Assembly: GCA_036852015.1 (NCBI GenBank)
Contig: JAANDG010000224.1
Span: 124,001 to 188,000 of the forward strand
Origin: Pelodera strongyloides
Taxonomy: Eukaryota > Nematoda > Chromadorea > Rhabditida > Rhabditidae
Length of the DNA stretch: 64,000 nucleotides
Direction: 5' to 3'
Within the stretch, counting starts at the first letter, position 1, and each line of letters opens with the position of its first letter. The translations under genes and the position numbers were made by a program. Under the pieces are notes generated by a model, which saw nothing but the letters and a program-made list of their open reading frames with translations, had not been told where the DNA came from and made no database searches. Of the stretch, positions 36,532 through 48,689 are shown piece after piece.

Positions 36532-39500
36532 AAAAGATTTTTTTAGGGACTCGAGTACTACATTCTAAAGGTCGACATGGATTATCTCTGGAGTCCCGAG
36601 GTGGGTCTCGGTTTAAATCCGTTCAATATACTAGTTTATTGGTGATATGCAATTAACACATCTTAAAAGGTGACCCTAAGACACGACGCTTCACAAAGCA
36701 GTATGCTGACAAGGGACCAAACCGTGTTGGATGCCGTGGTAGCAAACTCTTCACTTCGTCCAGTGTCAAAATCAGTCTCGTAGGTTAGGAATATGAGTGC
36801 CTATGACTATGAGACTTATGCATATGATTTTTGATGGAAATTTTGTTGCTATATTTGTCTCATTCACTATACGTCACCTTTTTTTGATACGGTATATGCG
36901 CTTTATGCAATGAGAATAAGCTTACTGTTTGTGTTGTTGGCTTAATTGCCAAATGCGCTCTTTCTAACAAAAGAGTACTACATTTGGACATTTAAAGTTT
37001 TAGTGTAAAAGCAAGTTGTCCCAAAATAAAATTGCCAAAGTTATCGATTTAGACTTGGCGTCAGGCTCTGGTTCAGAACTGCTTCAGTCTTTCTATTGGG
37101 TTTGGAGGACTGTTGAACCTCGCCTCGTACAATCACAGGAAGCACAACTGTTTTAAGGTGTGCTACCGTTTGCAAAATATTATTTTCCATACATATTGTA
37201 TTTTACACTAATTTATGTTCATTTGCATAAGCTGCATAAGAATGCAGATGTACTCGATGTGTTTCAAAAACCGGCCTGTATTTCGCTTTAAAGGGACAGG
37301 CCCACCGATATAAACCTATATTTATTATTTGTTCATAATTCATAAAAAGGATATTTATTATAATATATACATACCAAATATTAGTCAGTTTTACCATGGG
37401 GAAGTTTTTCCCGTGAGCTTTCCTTACAGAAGGTACCGTAGACAGGCCTTGGGTAAAAGAAAATTAAAACATTTTAAGGAAGTTAAAACTTGCTATAGTA
37501 CCGTAGTTGTTTGATTATATTAGTGCTGCGGCGAAAGACGAGAGAGTATGCTGAATAAAGAGGCACCAGCCTAAGAAGACACATATGCACATGAGAGTGC
37601 AGACAACGAGACACACCAAGATGAACAAAAAATGCATACACCTTTAAACAAAGATGAGACTACGGTCCCTTCCGTAAGGAAAGCTCACCGGAAAAACTTC
37701 CCCATGGTAAAACTGAATAATATTTAGTATGTATATATTATAATAAAGACCCTTTTTATGAATTATGGACAAATAATAAATATTGGTTTATATCGGTGGG
37801 CCTGACCCTTTAAGGACGCCATCTTCGTCCTACTCGCCGACCCTCTCATGAGTATTTCTGGTGGAGCTGCAGCCTTTGCAACTCTTGGTTTCATCGCTAA
37901 GGAACTCGGCAGACCGCTTAGGGAAGTGGTACAGAAAGGTGAGAGGAGGTGGTCATACTTTCCGCAGGTAGAAAGCTCTCTTTGTTAAAAGTGACTGCCA
38001 GTGCTCGGCTACCAGAGGCCAGTTCCAATAAAAAATTTTCAGCCGTGGTAGGTTACAGGCGCCTCCTGTTTAGCGTGTTCTCTTCGCTTTCTCTCGCAGC
38101 CTGTCAAAAGCAGAGGAGGAGAGAGCGCGCAAAACAGGGACGCGTAACCTACCCCCGCGGTAAATTTCATTGGAACTGGCCTCAGTTTATACCTTTTAGA
38201 GCGCCGAAGTTTATAGTTTATGATTATTGTGATATGATAACAAATTTTGTTGGTGTTGCACGCACATTGTACTAACTTCTAGGAACACAGCACACTGGTA
38301 AATTTGAATAATATGTTTGACCTAGCTGCGTACTGTACAGTATGCTCGAGTACAGTATGACCAATGTTCTACTTTTAGGTACCTCGCTTGCCTTTATCGC
38401 CTACCCGGAAGCTCTATCTCGAATGCCTTTGAGCTCATTCTGGTCCTTCCTATTCTTCACTATGCTTTTCTTACTGGGAATCAGCACACAGTTTGGTGGG
38501 TGGTATTTACACTGTTGTTGGATAGGCTTAGGCTTAGGCTTGGGCTTAGGAAAATCGGCCATATAAAAAAATAGTCGGCCAATAAAATTGTACATCGGTT
38601 ATAAGACAAGAAATGATAATACCAAAAAATAACAATAGCTAGGAATACAGAAAAGGAATACAATAAAAAAATTGATGTTTACAATATAGGTTGAATTAGA
38701 ATTATGGTACGTCGTTTCGACCCCTAAGTAAGTCATAGACGAGGGTTGAGTTATATTTATAGGAGATGATGGGGTAGCGATTGCTTGACTTATTTATGGT
38801 ATTGTTGATCGTATCGATAGAAAAAAAATTATTTTGTAAGGACTTACACAGAAATAAAGCACATGTTTAATTACTGATAAATATGCCAAATTGTAAGGAT
38901 AGAAGGTTTTATTGAAAATATTTACCTTGTACTTTTAGGCCTCGTCGAAGTGTTCAGTGTGTGCATACTCGATTCCTACCCCAGGCTCAGAAACCACAAA
39001 GCCTGGGTTATCCTCTGTACTTCAACCTTTGGATTCCTTTGCGGAATAATTTTAACAACCCAGGTAACAAAAAAAATTGCGAATTGGATAAGAAACCCTT
39101 TGAATACCCTATAATGCCGGGCACCATGGCCCTTGGACACCGTGGCCAGTGCCGACATGAGTGAGCAACCACTGAAAACATTTGGAAACAATTGAAGTTC
39201 GCGCACCTGTGGCGCGCTCCTGGCGCACCAGTGGAACATCAATTTTGTCTTTAAAGCGAAGGACCGGCCGGTTTTGAAACTTGAAACACATCGAGTACGC
39301 CAGCGTTCTTTTGCAGCTTATGCAAATGAGCATAAATTAGAATAAAAAATCGAGCGAAATTGGAGAAAACTAGCATAAATACCAAAGAATTTAGTTGTTC
39401 AATATGCGCTTCAAAAACTGGCCGGTGTTTCGGTTTAAAGCGAAATGCCAGCCTCTTTGGAAAATTTGCATATGATAAGCAAATCCTATGTATCCTATGC

Positions 39501-42500
39501 TAATTTTGCGCGATTGCCGTGGACGATCGCGCAAAATTAGCATAGGATACATAGGATTTGCTTATCATATGCAAATTTTCCAAAGGGGCTAGCATTTCGC
39601 TTTAATACCTTGTCTTCCAGTCCGGTATCTTCTGGTTCAACATCTACAACGAGTACACCGGCAACTTTTCACTCATGTTTGTCGTTTTCATGGAAATTGT
39701 CCTCGTCATGTATTTATATGGTAAGTCAATTAACCAATGATATATAGCTTACCGGACCGGAGAACGCGGACGGTATGGTATTGCGGTATTACGTATTTAT
39801 TAAGGTGCTGTATTTATACGGTAAGGTTCCTTGCCTTGCGTGAATAATGTACTACAGTATTCGCCATGGGCACAGCCTGATTTACCGTACCCATAGAAAA
39901 ACAGACGTAGGTTTAATTACCCAAATGTGAGGTTAGCTTCCAGCTGACTACTTTACCTTATGTAAGGTAAGCGCTAGCTGGATTTCATACCAAATGCCAG
40001 CTATATTGGCTGAAAAATGAATACTACTGATGAAATAACCATAAACAAGCATTGGCCGCACACATCCACTACGATTTAGCATTTAGTAAACAATCAAAGC
40101 GATATACTGGCCGGTTTTTGAAACCCTTTGCATACACCTGCTTTCGTATGCAGCATATGCAAATGAGCAAGAATTAGAATAAAAACAAGACCCCTAATTA
40201 GACCCCACGTTGCATAAGTGCACAATAATGCAATTATTTAAGATGCAACCGGCCGGTATTTCGCTTTAAATTCTAGTCCATTCATTTCCAGGCGTCGAGA
40301 AGTTCATGCGCGATCTCCGTTTTATGTTTGGAGAGCCGCGAGGCTTTATTGGTCGATGGTTCGGTCCCACTGGGAAACTTGTTGAGTATAGTTGGAGATT
40401 CACATCACCCACACTCACCTTGGTATGTTACTTAGTTCTGGATGGCTAACTGGTTAGCGAGGTTGTCTGCCATGTAGTCAACCAGGGTTTGAATCCGTGT
40501 GGGAACTGGAAACTTGTCCAGTGAAAACCTTTACTTTAGACTTCAAACGAAAAAAAGCGAAAGATAAAGCTTACCATACCTAACGAGTTTCTTTACTTTA
40601 GATGATTTTCCTGTGCGCGATCTCCGAGTTTTTCAACAAGGTGAACTCGTATGGAAAGGTGAGTACAAATTAATTCCTTAGTAATTATACTGCAGATCCA
40701 TTACGTTGTAGCAATATACTGTAAATCTAGATCTAATGGCCTTAGTGCTTCACTTCAACTTTAGTTCTAATTTGAATGGATTTCCATAAATCACTCTTTT
40801 TCTCCTTGTAGAATCGGTAAACGAATAAAGTAAGACCTTCTCGCATGATCTTTCAATGAGGAAACTTTGTCAGTGGGCGGCGCGGCGCACCTCTGACCCA
40901 CCCTACGCCCCGAATGACACACTCTGTTACTCTGTTCGCCCATCCCTTTTTAGTGCGCCGCCCATCCGATTTTTCTGAGCGGCCCACGTGCGAAGTTTCA
41001 CGTGGTTTGAGGCACGCTGTTTTCAATATAATATATATTTCCGGCTTATTGTTAGGCTTAAGCTTAGGCTTAGGCTTCACGTTGTTTGAGGCATGCTATT
41101 AATCAGATTATATTTCAGGGAGTTCGGCAGTACATTTTCCCTGATTGGGCTCATTACATCGGATGGGTCATCGCCGTTTACCCACTTTTCGCGATTCCGC
41201 TATTTCTCGGCGTTAACGCCATTCAATTGGTTAGGGAGGGAAAGGTATAGTATTAGTAGTTGAATTCATCTAACGCTTAAAAATGGCGCACGTGTGGCGC
41301 TTTGTTCGCGGTAAGTTCGCGCCAAAATTGTAGCACATTGTTGCCACTGTCCCCTAGCGCATCGCGCGCGCTGCGTAAACGCCAAATCGCCCGTCGCACT
41401 GAGCTGGCGAACTACATTGAGCAGATCCTGTGCGAATTTCCACGTTGGGCAGATAATTTGTGCCATAGGATAATTACGATCTACTATGCTCTAATGCACA
41501 ATATTTACCTTTTCTGTCCTTCTTCTTACAAGTGTGAACTGGGAGGCAGGTTCGAAGTTCGAATTGACTCCCTTAAAGGGACAGGCCCATCAAAGTAAAC
41601 CTATATTTACGATACGTCCATAGTGACTATCAAGCATTTTTATTACAATATATACAAACTAAATTTCACATTTATTTACCATGGAAAACTTTTTTCCGAT
41701 GCGCTCAGCTCAAATGTATACCGTAAAGCCGCAAATATCCTTGTCGTCAATGCAAATTTATCGTGAAATTATAATGCGATTAAAATTTGCATATATAGCT
41801 TTGAAATCTGCAGTTTTATGGTACACATATGCGTTGAGCGCATTGGAAAAAAGTTGTCTGGGGCGAATAATGGTGAAATTTTGTTTGTGTATATTGTAAT
41901 AAAAATGGTTGATAGTAATTATGAACGTATCGTAAACATAGGTTTATTTTGATGGGCCTGTCCCTTTAAATCCCTAAGGCGAAATACCGGCCGGTTTTTG
42001 AAACACATCGTGGACAACTGAATTCTTCGTATCTATGCTAATTTGCTCGAATTTGGCTCGGTTTTTTATTCTAATTTCGTTCATTTGCATAAGCTGCATA
42101 AGAACACTGGTGTACTCGATGTGTTTCAAAAACCGGCCGGCATTTCGCTTTAATTGCAACAATAATTATTACAATTACAGTCACTGAGTGAGCTCTTCGC
42201 AGTGAAGGACAAGGCACTCTGTTCATCAGATCTATCGCATAATGTGAGTTTTATATGTTTTATTTTATGTGTAGAAGCTCATCTCATACCCGTGCTCATA
42301 TAAGATATGGTATGGCGTATAATTTCAATTATGCTGTCAATGAAAACAATATGAATCAACTCATCAACACATAAAGTAGTATAGATAGGGTATAGTTCAG
42401 ATGCTTATTAGCCTTTTCCATAGTGCTATCTAGATACCTAATCTTGTAGTCTACAAGTTGTAGTTTGCTGTGTTAATTACGCCATTGTATGACTCAAAAA

Positions 42501-42794
42501 AACAATATGAATCAACTCATCAACACATAAAGTAGTATAGATAGGGTATAGTTCAGATGCTTATTAGCCTTTTCCATAGTGCTATCTAGATACCTAATCT
42601 TGTAGTCTACAAGTTGTAGTTTGCTGTGTTAATTACGCCATTGTATGACTCAACCAATACTGATTGTCTCTAGCATAGGGTTACATAGAGGTTGCCTCAT
42701 GCGGCGCATTTACCCAACTTACTATAGAAACAAACATCTTTTTCAGAAGCGAACTCTTCTCGAGCAAGAATCCTGTGGAAAGGCTGCGGTATAG
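28222..42794 (+). CDS. Sodium:neurotransmitter symporter family transporter (SNF/SLC6)
   Basis: Twenty-one exons, 667 aa: 28222-28320, 28801-28853, 29623-29686, 32774-32867, 33247-33381, 33801-33947, 34309-34453, 34781-34838, 35223-35277, 36071-36174, 36547-36600, 37053-37157, 37815-37938, 38379-38495, 38939-39063, 39621-39720, 40292-40422, 40602-40658, 41119-41244, 42181-42243, 42747-42794. A Na+-coupled plasma-membrane carrier with 12 expected helices. TM1 contains [12 protein letters not shown] (residues 83-94), followed by [11 protein letters not shown]. Gly87 replaces the aspartate of monoamine transporters, suggesting an amino-acid or GABA-like substrate. The large outer loop has paired cysteines and two N-glycosylation sites (N221, N230). 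[23 protein letters not shown] and [14 protein letters not shown] are family hallmarks. Odd: the usual RFPY reads RFSG. The second intron has a GC donor. Exact substrate unknown. Confidence 0.96.
28686..28715 (+). CDS. Possible alternative first exon of the SNF transporter
   Basis: An ATG at 28686 opens ten codons ([10 protein letters not shown]) that end in phase 0 at a strong donor, GCG|GTAAGA. That phase fits the next transporter exon at 28801 exactly as the exon at 28222-28320 does. No splice acceptor precedes it, so it would be a first exon with its own promoter, giving a transporter with a different and shorter N-terminus. Seen: start, frame, donor. Inferred: that it is transcribed. Confidence 0.4.
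30200..30893 (+). mobile_element. 3' end of a non-LTR retrotransposon (LINE) in an SNF intron
   Basis: An open frame at 30246-30755 encodes 169 aa resembling the last part of a CR1/Jockey-type reverse transcriptase [37 protein letters not shown] and [19 protein letters not shown], ending at a stop. It is followed by about 130 bp of 3' UTR ending GTCGTAATAAATGTTATGTTA, the short-unit tail typical of such elements. The catalytic RT and endonuclease parts are missing, so this is a 5'-truncated, dead copy in the same orientation as the host gene. Family placement is from motif memory. Confidence 0.75.
30890..31710. mobile_element. Two adjacent long palindromes in SNF intron 3
   Basis: The first (30890-31296) has arms beginning AAAGGATCGCAGTCACTTCA. 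The second (31297-31708) has arms beginning AAAGGAGGAGGCGCACGAGA and TTTCCTTTTATCGA. A MITE-2 hairpin follows at once, so three palindromes lie back to back, next to a LINE fragment. Short open frames inside the arms (30841-31140) are not genes. Confidence 0.75.
31707..31879. mobile_element. MITE-2 near-perfect hairpin
   Basis: A 170-bp inverted repeat with a tiny loop: AAAGCGAAATGCTAGCCCC, then AAATTTGCATATGATAAGC and CCTATGCTAATTTTGCGCG, then the mirror image. The arms are almost identical. Two more copies are at 39434-39605 and 56103-56274. The outer bases are the same as MITE-1, so the families share termini, although the interiors differ. Confidence 0.85.
33595..33769. mobile_element. 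MITE-4 with an internal 61-bp tandem duplication
   Basis: Termini TTAAAGCGGAATGGCACATG and CATGTGCCATAACGCTTTAA. The left arm, including CTGCATACCATATGGTGTAT, occurs twice in tandem (33598 and 33659). Related elements with GGCA(C/G)GTGG termini are at 29442-29583, 35070-35182 and 55413-55563. Confidence 0.7.
34055..34212. repeat. Palindromic element in an SNF intron
   Basis: Arms CCGTATTCTCGTCTCGACGG to CCGAGAATACGG enclose GTTCCGTTTGGGA and ATGCAAATTT in both directions. A smaller hairpin with AACATCCG arms follows at 34246-34305, just before exon 34309. Confidence 0.7.
35280..35665. repeat. Tandem 55-bp unit and a palindrome in an SNF intron
   Basis: CTAATTACCATATGAAAGTA occurs twice (about 35282 and 35336). 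It is followed by an inverted repeat with arms GCGAAAGTGTAATTCAAGTG and CACTTGAATTACACTTTCG. Confidence 0.65.
36477..36529. repeat. 53-base poly(A) run
   Basis: An uninterrupted run of A ends 17 bp before the splice acceptor of transporter exon 36547. It follows a GA-rich tract. The exact length is likely to be unreliable. Confidence 0.8.
37286..37814. mobile_element. MITE-3 palindrome ending at an SNF splice acceptor
   Basis: Left terminus CTTTAAAGGGACAGGCCCAC, right terminus its complement ending TGACCCTTTAAG. Arms contain ATTTATTATTTGTTCATAAT and a subarm around TTTTACCATGGGGAAGTTTT. The right end directly abuts transporter exon 37815. Sister copies with GCCCATCAAA(A/G)TAAACC termini are at 41571-41970 and 62525-62921; these two are close matches in opposite orientation. 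Confidence 0.8.
42343..42652. repeat. Tandem duplication, about 154 bp, in the last SNF intron
   Basis: Copies 42343-42496 and 42499-42652 both start AAAACAATATGAATCAACTC and end GCCATTGTATGACTCA. They appear identical, so the duplication is recent or an assembly artefact. Confidence 0.9.
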
Positions 42795-44071
42795 ACTTAC
42801 AGAACGGATCTTTTTTTCACTCCGAAATGGAAATATTAGTCTAGTTATATACTGATTTCATTTTTATAGTACGCTAACTGGTTTTCACTAAGTGAAGGCA
42901 CTAAGTACTGTAAGATGTTTATAAAATAATATTTCCCTCGTGTAGAAATCGAGCGTGTGCGGCGAAATCAAAACCACAGGCTATTGTCGCGTTGTCCAAA
43001 ATTGTGCCGGGGCGATGCGATGGTGCCGCTGCGCTCCCCAGCTGGGTGCAAAGCGTTCTAATAACATGGGGTGCAAACTCCTCGCCACGTAGCTGGCACC
43101 ATAATGTGTGCAAGAGATTCGCCGCGCACGCTCCGAGATTTTCCTATTTTTTATTCCTAAACGCTTGGCAGGCGATGCGCCGCGGTATTACTTCACTACA
43201 GGTTATATTTGTATTTGGAAGAAAATCGTTATAAGTATAATAATTTATTTGACCTAGCGAGAATGTATAATCATTATTCTGTCGATCTCATATATGGGAC
43301 AATTTACATTTGTTTATGTATGTACTCTGCTGTTGTTACTTTCTAATCTTGGCAAAATCATAAAGAGATATAGCAGCCGGTTTTGAAACGTATGTTGCAT
43401 AACTGCATTCTCATGCATTGTATGAAAATGAATATGATTAAGATTTAAAAAGGCACTTGGCACTTTTCAACATACGTTTCAGCAACCGGTTCAAATACCG
43501 CTTTAAATCTTAAATGTCAAAATTTACCAATGTTTGTAACTTGTGCTACACATGTATATTCATTGATATGCAATCAGATATGTAAATTAGTACATTGGTA
43601 GATACCCGATCAAGGATATAATAAAGATTCAAACCTATAAATATAAAAATTTAAAGAAGATGATGTGATAGCAACCAAAACAAAATACAGAAATCAGAAA
43701 AAGAGATGTTGTTTAGGCTTAGGTATGCGTAAATGCAAGTCGTCTAATATAGTTGACTTGCATTGAAAAGAATTCTTCTTCTTGTTAAAGAATAAAGAAT
43801 TACCAAAGAAAGAATTATATTGTAATAGGATGTAACAAGGATGATTATAGTACAACTGCACAACAATAGGTAAGGTCTGAAGACACGTAGTATACGGTAA
43901 GCCAAGGTTGCATTCTTAACGATACCAACATCATAGGAATACATACAGTACTCAATTGCACAAGACTAGGTTATAGCTCGACAAACCTCAACGCGAACGT
44001 AGCGCAGCCGCCGCGCAAACTGGATTGCGCGCGAGTTTAGTTAGGAATAATTTACAGTAACCTTCAAAAAT
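42795..44071. other. Convergent intergenic region
   Basis: Between the transporter and the sulfotransferase 3' ends. A MITE-1 variant lies at 43361-43507; a GC-rich patch at 42955-43200 and a short GC patch near 44000 have no exon pattern. Confidence 0.55.
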
Positions 44072-47000
44072 TCAAATACCGAACGGTAATGGAAACCCAA
44101 AAAGGGCAAAATCAAAGTAAAACAATTGAATGAGTTTCTGCATTATCCTCGGATTCGTCCACAGTTCTCGCTCGTACATTTCGGAGACCGTCATATTCTT
44201 GTTAGCATGCGGAGATTTGTAATTGAGCTCAGCCTCTATGTAGACGAGCTCGCTGCAAAGGATATGCGTTTGATATGATGTACCAAAAATAGGAGCACCT
44301 GGAGTGGCCGCCCTTGAGCCACAGGTCACACAGGTGCGCGCCCGCAAAGGAAAACGCGAAGATGTGTTCGCGCATCTATGGCGCGGTTCTAGCGCCCTCC
44401 GTCAATGACTTTCTCCTTTTCCTCGTCGCGTATCATCGTGCGGCACTGTATATCCCGTACATTACGACAACAATTTGATAAGGTATTTTCAGTGTCACAA
44501 CTCACTCTTTAGTGACGTTGCTGTTATTGAGGAATTGTGCAATCTTCCTGTTCATCTCCTTTAGGCCTTCTCCATCTGTTCCATAGTGTATGATATTGTA
44601 GGGAAACTCATTGAATGCGCAGTACCTGAGTTGATCAAACTATAAACAAAACGACATACCTGCCGGTTTTTGAAACACATCGAGTACACCAAAATTCTTA
44701 TGCAGCTTATGCAAATGCACATAAATTAGAATAAACAATCGGCCCCGATTCGACCCCGCTTAGCGTAAATACCATAAGAATGCAGTTGTCCGCGTTGCAT
44801 TTCAAAAACCGGTTTCGCTTTAAAAAATGGTGAAAGTTAGCACAGTCCTTCAGGGTCTTAGGGAGCATGCATTTGGCACTGGACTGGTCTACGTAAGTAT
44901 TACGCCAAAGGGATAGGCTGGTCAGCCCTGTTTCTACCTTCTCAGCTTCCCACCCGGTACATTTCTATCGTTTTTGACTATCCGAGTAGCGCACCGGAAT
45001 TGAACCCGCGACGTTCTGGTAAGCAATGGCGCTAACCACTACGCCATATAATATTATTATTTTAAAAAGGAAAATTCGCACCAATTCTGCGGGAAGAAGT
45101 GTTTCGCTTCGTATGTCAATCCAATTTTCTCATCAGAATTGATATAATTGACGGCGTTTTTGTATAATTTCTCCGCGAAACATGTCATATTTTTCGCACA
45201 ATTGTAGCACCGGTTCTTCAGACCTTTGTCAACTTCACTGAAAGGGATTATAATTTTAAAGAGAAATACCGGCCGGTTTTTGAAACACATCGTGGACAAC
45301 TAAATTTTTATTTTGTGCAGAGGTGCTCGAATTTAGCTCGATTTTTTATTATAATTTATGTTCATTTTGCATAAGCTGCATAAGATTGCTGGTGTACTCG
45401 ATGTGTTTCAAAAACCAGCCGGTATTTCTCTTTAAGAAAGCTACCTAATTTGAGACCTCTAGTTCGCGGATTTTTCCACAGGGCTTTGGTTGTCGCTAAG
45501 TATGCCAAAAAGGAAAGCTCTCAGGTTTTCCTCTCAGCTGTTACCCTAAAGGAGGGAGCAAGCTCCTGAAACGTAAAAAGTTGTGAGTTATTACGAATAC
45601 AATTATAAGCAATGCACTAAACAAATTCTACAAAAATACTAATAAAGCTCACTTCACACATTTATTGATAAAGCCCGATAGGAACCGTGATATTGGTTCG
45701 CGCACCACGACAGCGAAATTCCATTGGTCCAAGTCGGCTTGCTTGTTTTCTAAAGAAACAAAAAAAGTTATTTAGGAAATGCGTTTCACAATAGTGAATC
45801 TGTGGCCGTTGCGCGAACACTGGGAGAATGCTCCCAGCCTCCCAGTGGGAGGTGAGAGAAAATGAGGCATCACATGTATCACCGACACATAGAGAAAGGT
45901 TATCCCCCGGTGTTCGTAAATACGGCCACCAAATTCAGCGTCAGTGCGTCTGACAAAACTAGGGTCACGGGAGAAACTCCCGTACGGGATGAACCTTTCC
46001 GAAAGATTTTAATGCTGTATGAAAGCGAGCAATACTGTATGAATTGTTTATAAAATTTAAAAAATTGGGCGGGAAAGAGTTTTGCAAGCTATATAGTTTT
46101 GCAAGTATATGAAATGTTAGGCATAGGCGCCTAGGCGTTTCGAGGAAGATGGGGGTAACTCACTCTTCGAGGTTGGTATCCGATGTAGCTCAATGCGTTG
46201 CTTGCAGAATCTGAATTCTTAGATGAGGTTTTAAAATAGGCCAACTGAACAAATTGCAAGCGAAGCGCGCCAAAACCACGCCAAGATGTAACAAATTGTA
46301 AGCGAAGCGCGCCCACGGTACGCGAAAATGTAACAAAGTGTAAGCGAAGCGCGTCACAAGTTCGCCAAGATGTCGCCGCGTCGCCGTCGGTTAACTTCGT
46401 ATATCTACCTCTTCGACCAAACTTCGGTATGAAGGTCCCTTCCGGCGTCTCGGAATTTCTTCGGATTATTCAAATAGCACATCATTGCGGTGAGAAAAGT
46501 CGACATTACTTTTTCAACTTTACACACGGCAATCTTTTGGCTCGAAGAAACCTGGAATATTTATATTGTGCATTTATGAAACACCACGACTGAGCCGCGC
46601 ACATTTGGCGATAACGTGGCACCTGCAACTGTGACGTACTGTAAGTGTGCCACAAGTTTGCCACGAAGAGCTGCGTTGTAAAGCGTCTACTCGATTATAT
46701 TCGCCATCGCTTTATGCTAATTTAAAAAAGAAGTAAACTAAGTTACAGGAATATAAGGAAAAGTGTAAAGGAGAGTAAGGCAACATTGTGTCGAATTTGT
46801 GCATTTTTTATTTTGCACAATATTATCATTATTTTTAATGCATTTATATTTGGGTATAATTTATAGTTGGGTATAGCGTTACATTTATATTTGCGTATAA
46901 TTTATAAGCTTCCAAGCTCCGTAAATTTGAATAACCTACCAAAAACATTGGATGTTTCTTTATAAAGGGAGGTAGGCATGGTGTGCCTACTCCTACGTTG

Positions 47001-47421
47001 CATTCGGCTGCAGTCTCCAGCACTACCTGACGCACATTTTGGAACTTTTCAGCGGAAATCGCCTCGAACTCTGAGTTTTCTAAAATCATTACGTTGTTTT
47101 TTTCATTATCGAATTCTTTCATCTTCTCTCGTACGTAGCGTAGCTCTGATTATGAGTCTAATCAATTAAACGTTAATTATCATAAGATACCTAGACTTGC
47201 CGGGTTATAAATCTATTCAATACAAAATTAATTGTTCTATGATAATTAGACATACCAACAGCTCGTTGCGGTACGCTATTTGGCGATGAGGCCCAGTAAT
47301 TGAACGAAAGACCGATAATACTTATCGAGGCGACAAAACACTGGAAAGAGGTTTTTAAAAGATTTTTAAAGGATACAGTTCTGCTACCGTAGTAAAGTAG
47401 ATGAACTTTTCTATTACACAT
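44072..47421 (-). CDS. Carbohydrate sulfotransferase, nematode Sulfotransfer_2 family
   Basis: Eight exons, 320 aa: 47256-47421, 47027-47079, 46409-46551, 46164-46210, 45653-45749, 45082-45237, 44506-44625, 44072-44252. A predicted type II Golgi enzyme that moves sulfate from PAPS to glycans. A signal anchor lies at about residues 28-43 (CFVASISIIGLSF). IAVCKVEKVMSTFL (80-93) is the PAPS 5'-phosphosulfate loop, and VVVREPISRFLSGF (150-163) is the 3'-phosphate site. RCYNCAKNMTCF, HFFPQNWYCAFN and the C-terminal YFDFALFGFPLPFG are family features. The Trp of QNW is split by an intron at a weak GTGCGA donor, as in the paralogue at the left edge. Glu replaces the usual Asp in the RDP motif. The start at 47421 is the first ATG in an open frame running through the anchor; a separate short first exon is possible because TTTCCAG occurs within it. 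Confidence 0.87.
44982..45050 (-). repeat. tRNA-derived SINE fragment
   Basis: On the minus strand: GGCGTAGTGGTTAGCGCC (A-box-like) and then CGCGGGTTCAATTCCGG (B-box-like). Similar A boxes are at 10045-10085 (minus) and 56979-57025 (plus); a full tRNA-like copy is at 40436-40510 (plus) with CTAACTGGTTAGCGAGG and AGGGTTTGAATCC. Confidence 0.55.
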
Positions 47422-48689
47422 AATTCTGCATGACTCTCATCTATCTCTCACTCTCTCTCTCTCCCTCTCTTTATTCTATTCTATCTCTCTCTCTATAACT
47501 CTTCTCCCCCTCTGTCATCCCCCGAAGGAGTTAACATAGAGGGAAAGAATAACGGCTAATGTTTCATGGGCCTGGCCCCAGAGCAATTTTTAATTATCCA
47601 CACTGTATAAGTACATAACCTAAGTTTGAAAAATCAATATTAAAAAAAAATTAAATGATGCTCACCAGGACTATAAAGACCTTGTGGCCTATCCGTGGTA
47701 CCATATGTGGAACATGCGTTTCAACGCTTTGCCATAAATCCCATAAAATACGGTATAAATAGACTTCTGGATTGGTTCAACTCTAAAACCCGGCATATAT
47801 AAGAATGATCCGAAACCGACAGAGTGAAAACGTTAGTAATATCAGTGGCGTAAAATAAATAAAGTGAATTAGTAAATGCACCACATTAAAGGGATGGGCT
47901 CACTTCAAATCGCCCCGTTTTATTTTTGAACGCCGCCCACATAAATCACAATCAGTACAAAAGTTTCCAAATCGAGGCTCCCAGCATTTGTAGGTTTACT
48001 CCTATTGAGTAAATTGGAATCCCCATTCCATTCGACAACTGAGGCCATATTCACCACTCAATTCCCCGTGGGGGAATTCCCCGTCTTTTTCTCTGCGTGT
48101 CTCACATTAGAATGCTATTTTTTGTCCCCAGGGAACATTTCCCCGAGGGAATCGAACTGGTGAATATGGGTGTACCGCAGCCGGAAGGAAAAAGCGCTAT
48201 AGGCGCAAAGAAAGTTGGAGAAAGAAATCGCTCTCAAACTTTGTCGCTATCTCAGCACTTTATCAGCCTATAATCTCGTAATTATTTATGTAGAAAGCAT
48301 ATTGAAAAAAAGTTGAACAAGAATGTATTTATCTTTGTCGAAGCAAGTAGTAATGTTAAATTGTAGAAAAGTTTCAGGCTTACAACTGTGTGCGGTTACA
48401 ACTACATATTCGATAACAATGAAACTTTAATACAGAATGAGAGGGGAAAGAGAGAGAGAGAGAGAGAGAGAGAAGGCGGGGTAGAAAACGACAGGCTTTT
48501 TAATTGGAAGATTGTAAGGATTACGCTTGCTCATTGAAAATTATGGCTGTTTACACACGAGTACTCTATCGAGCTAATGTTTCACCAAAGTTCAACAACT
48601 ACATGAGATATTTTTACAATAAGCAAGAGAGAGAGCTTCAGATTCATACAGTACTCCAGTAGTATTGATTGTTTTACTGTATACCGGAA

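Noticed and set aside
41681..41899. Frame shared with 62596-62781 (minus), [18 protein letters not shown]...
   Set aside because: Both are inside copies of the palindromic MITE-3 and have no exon context.
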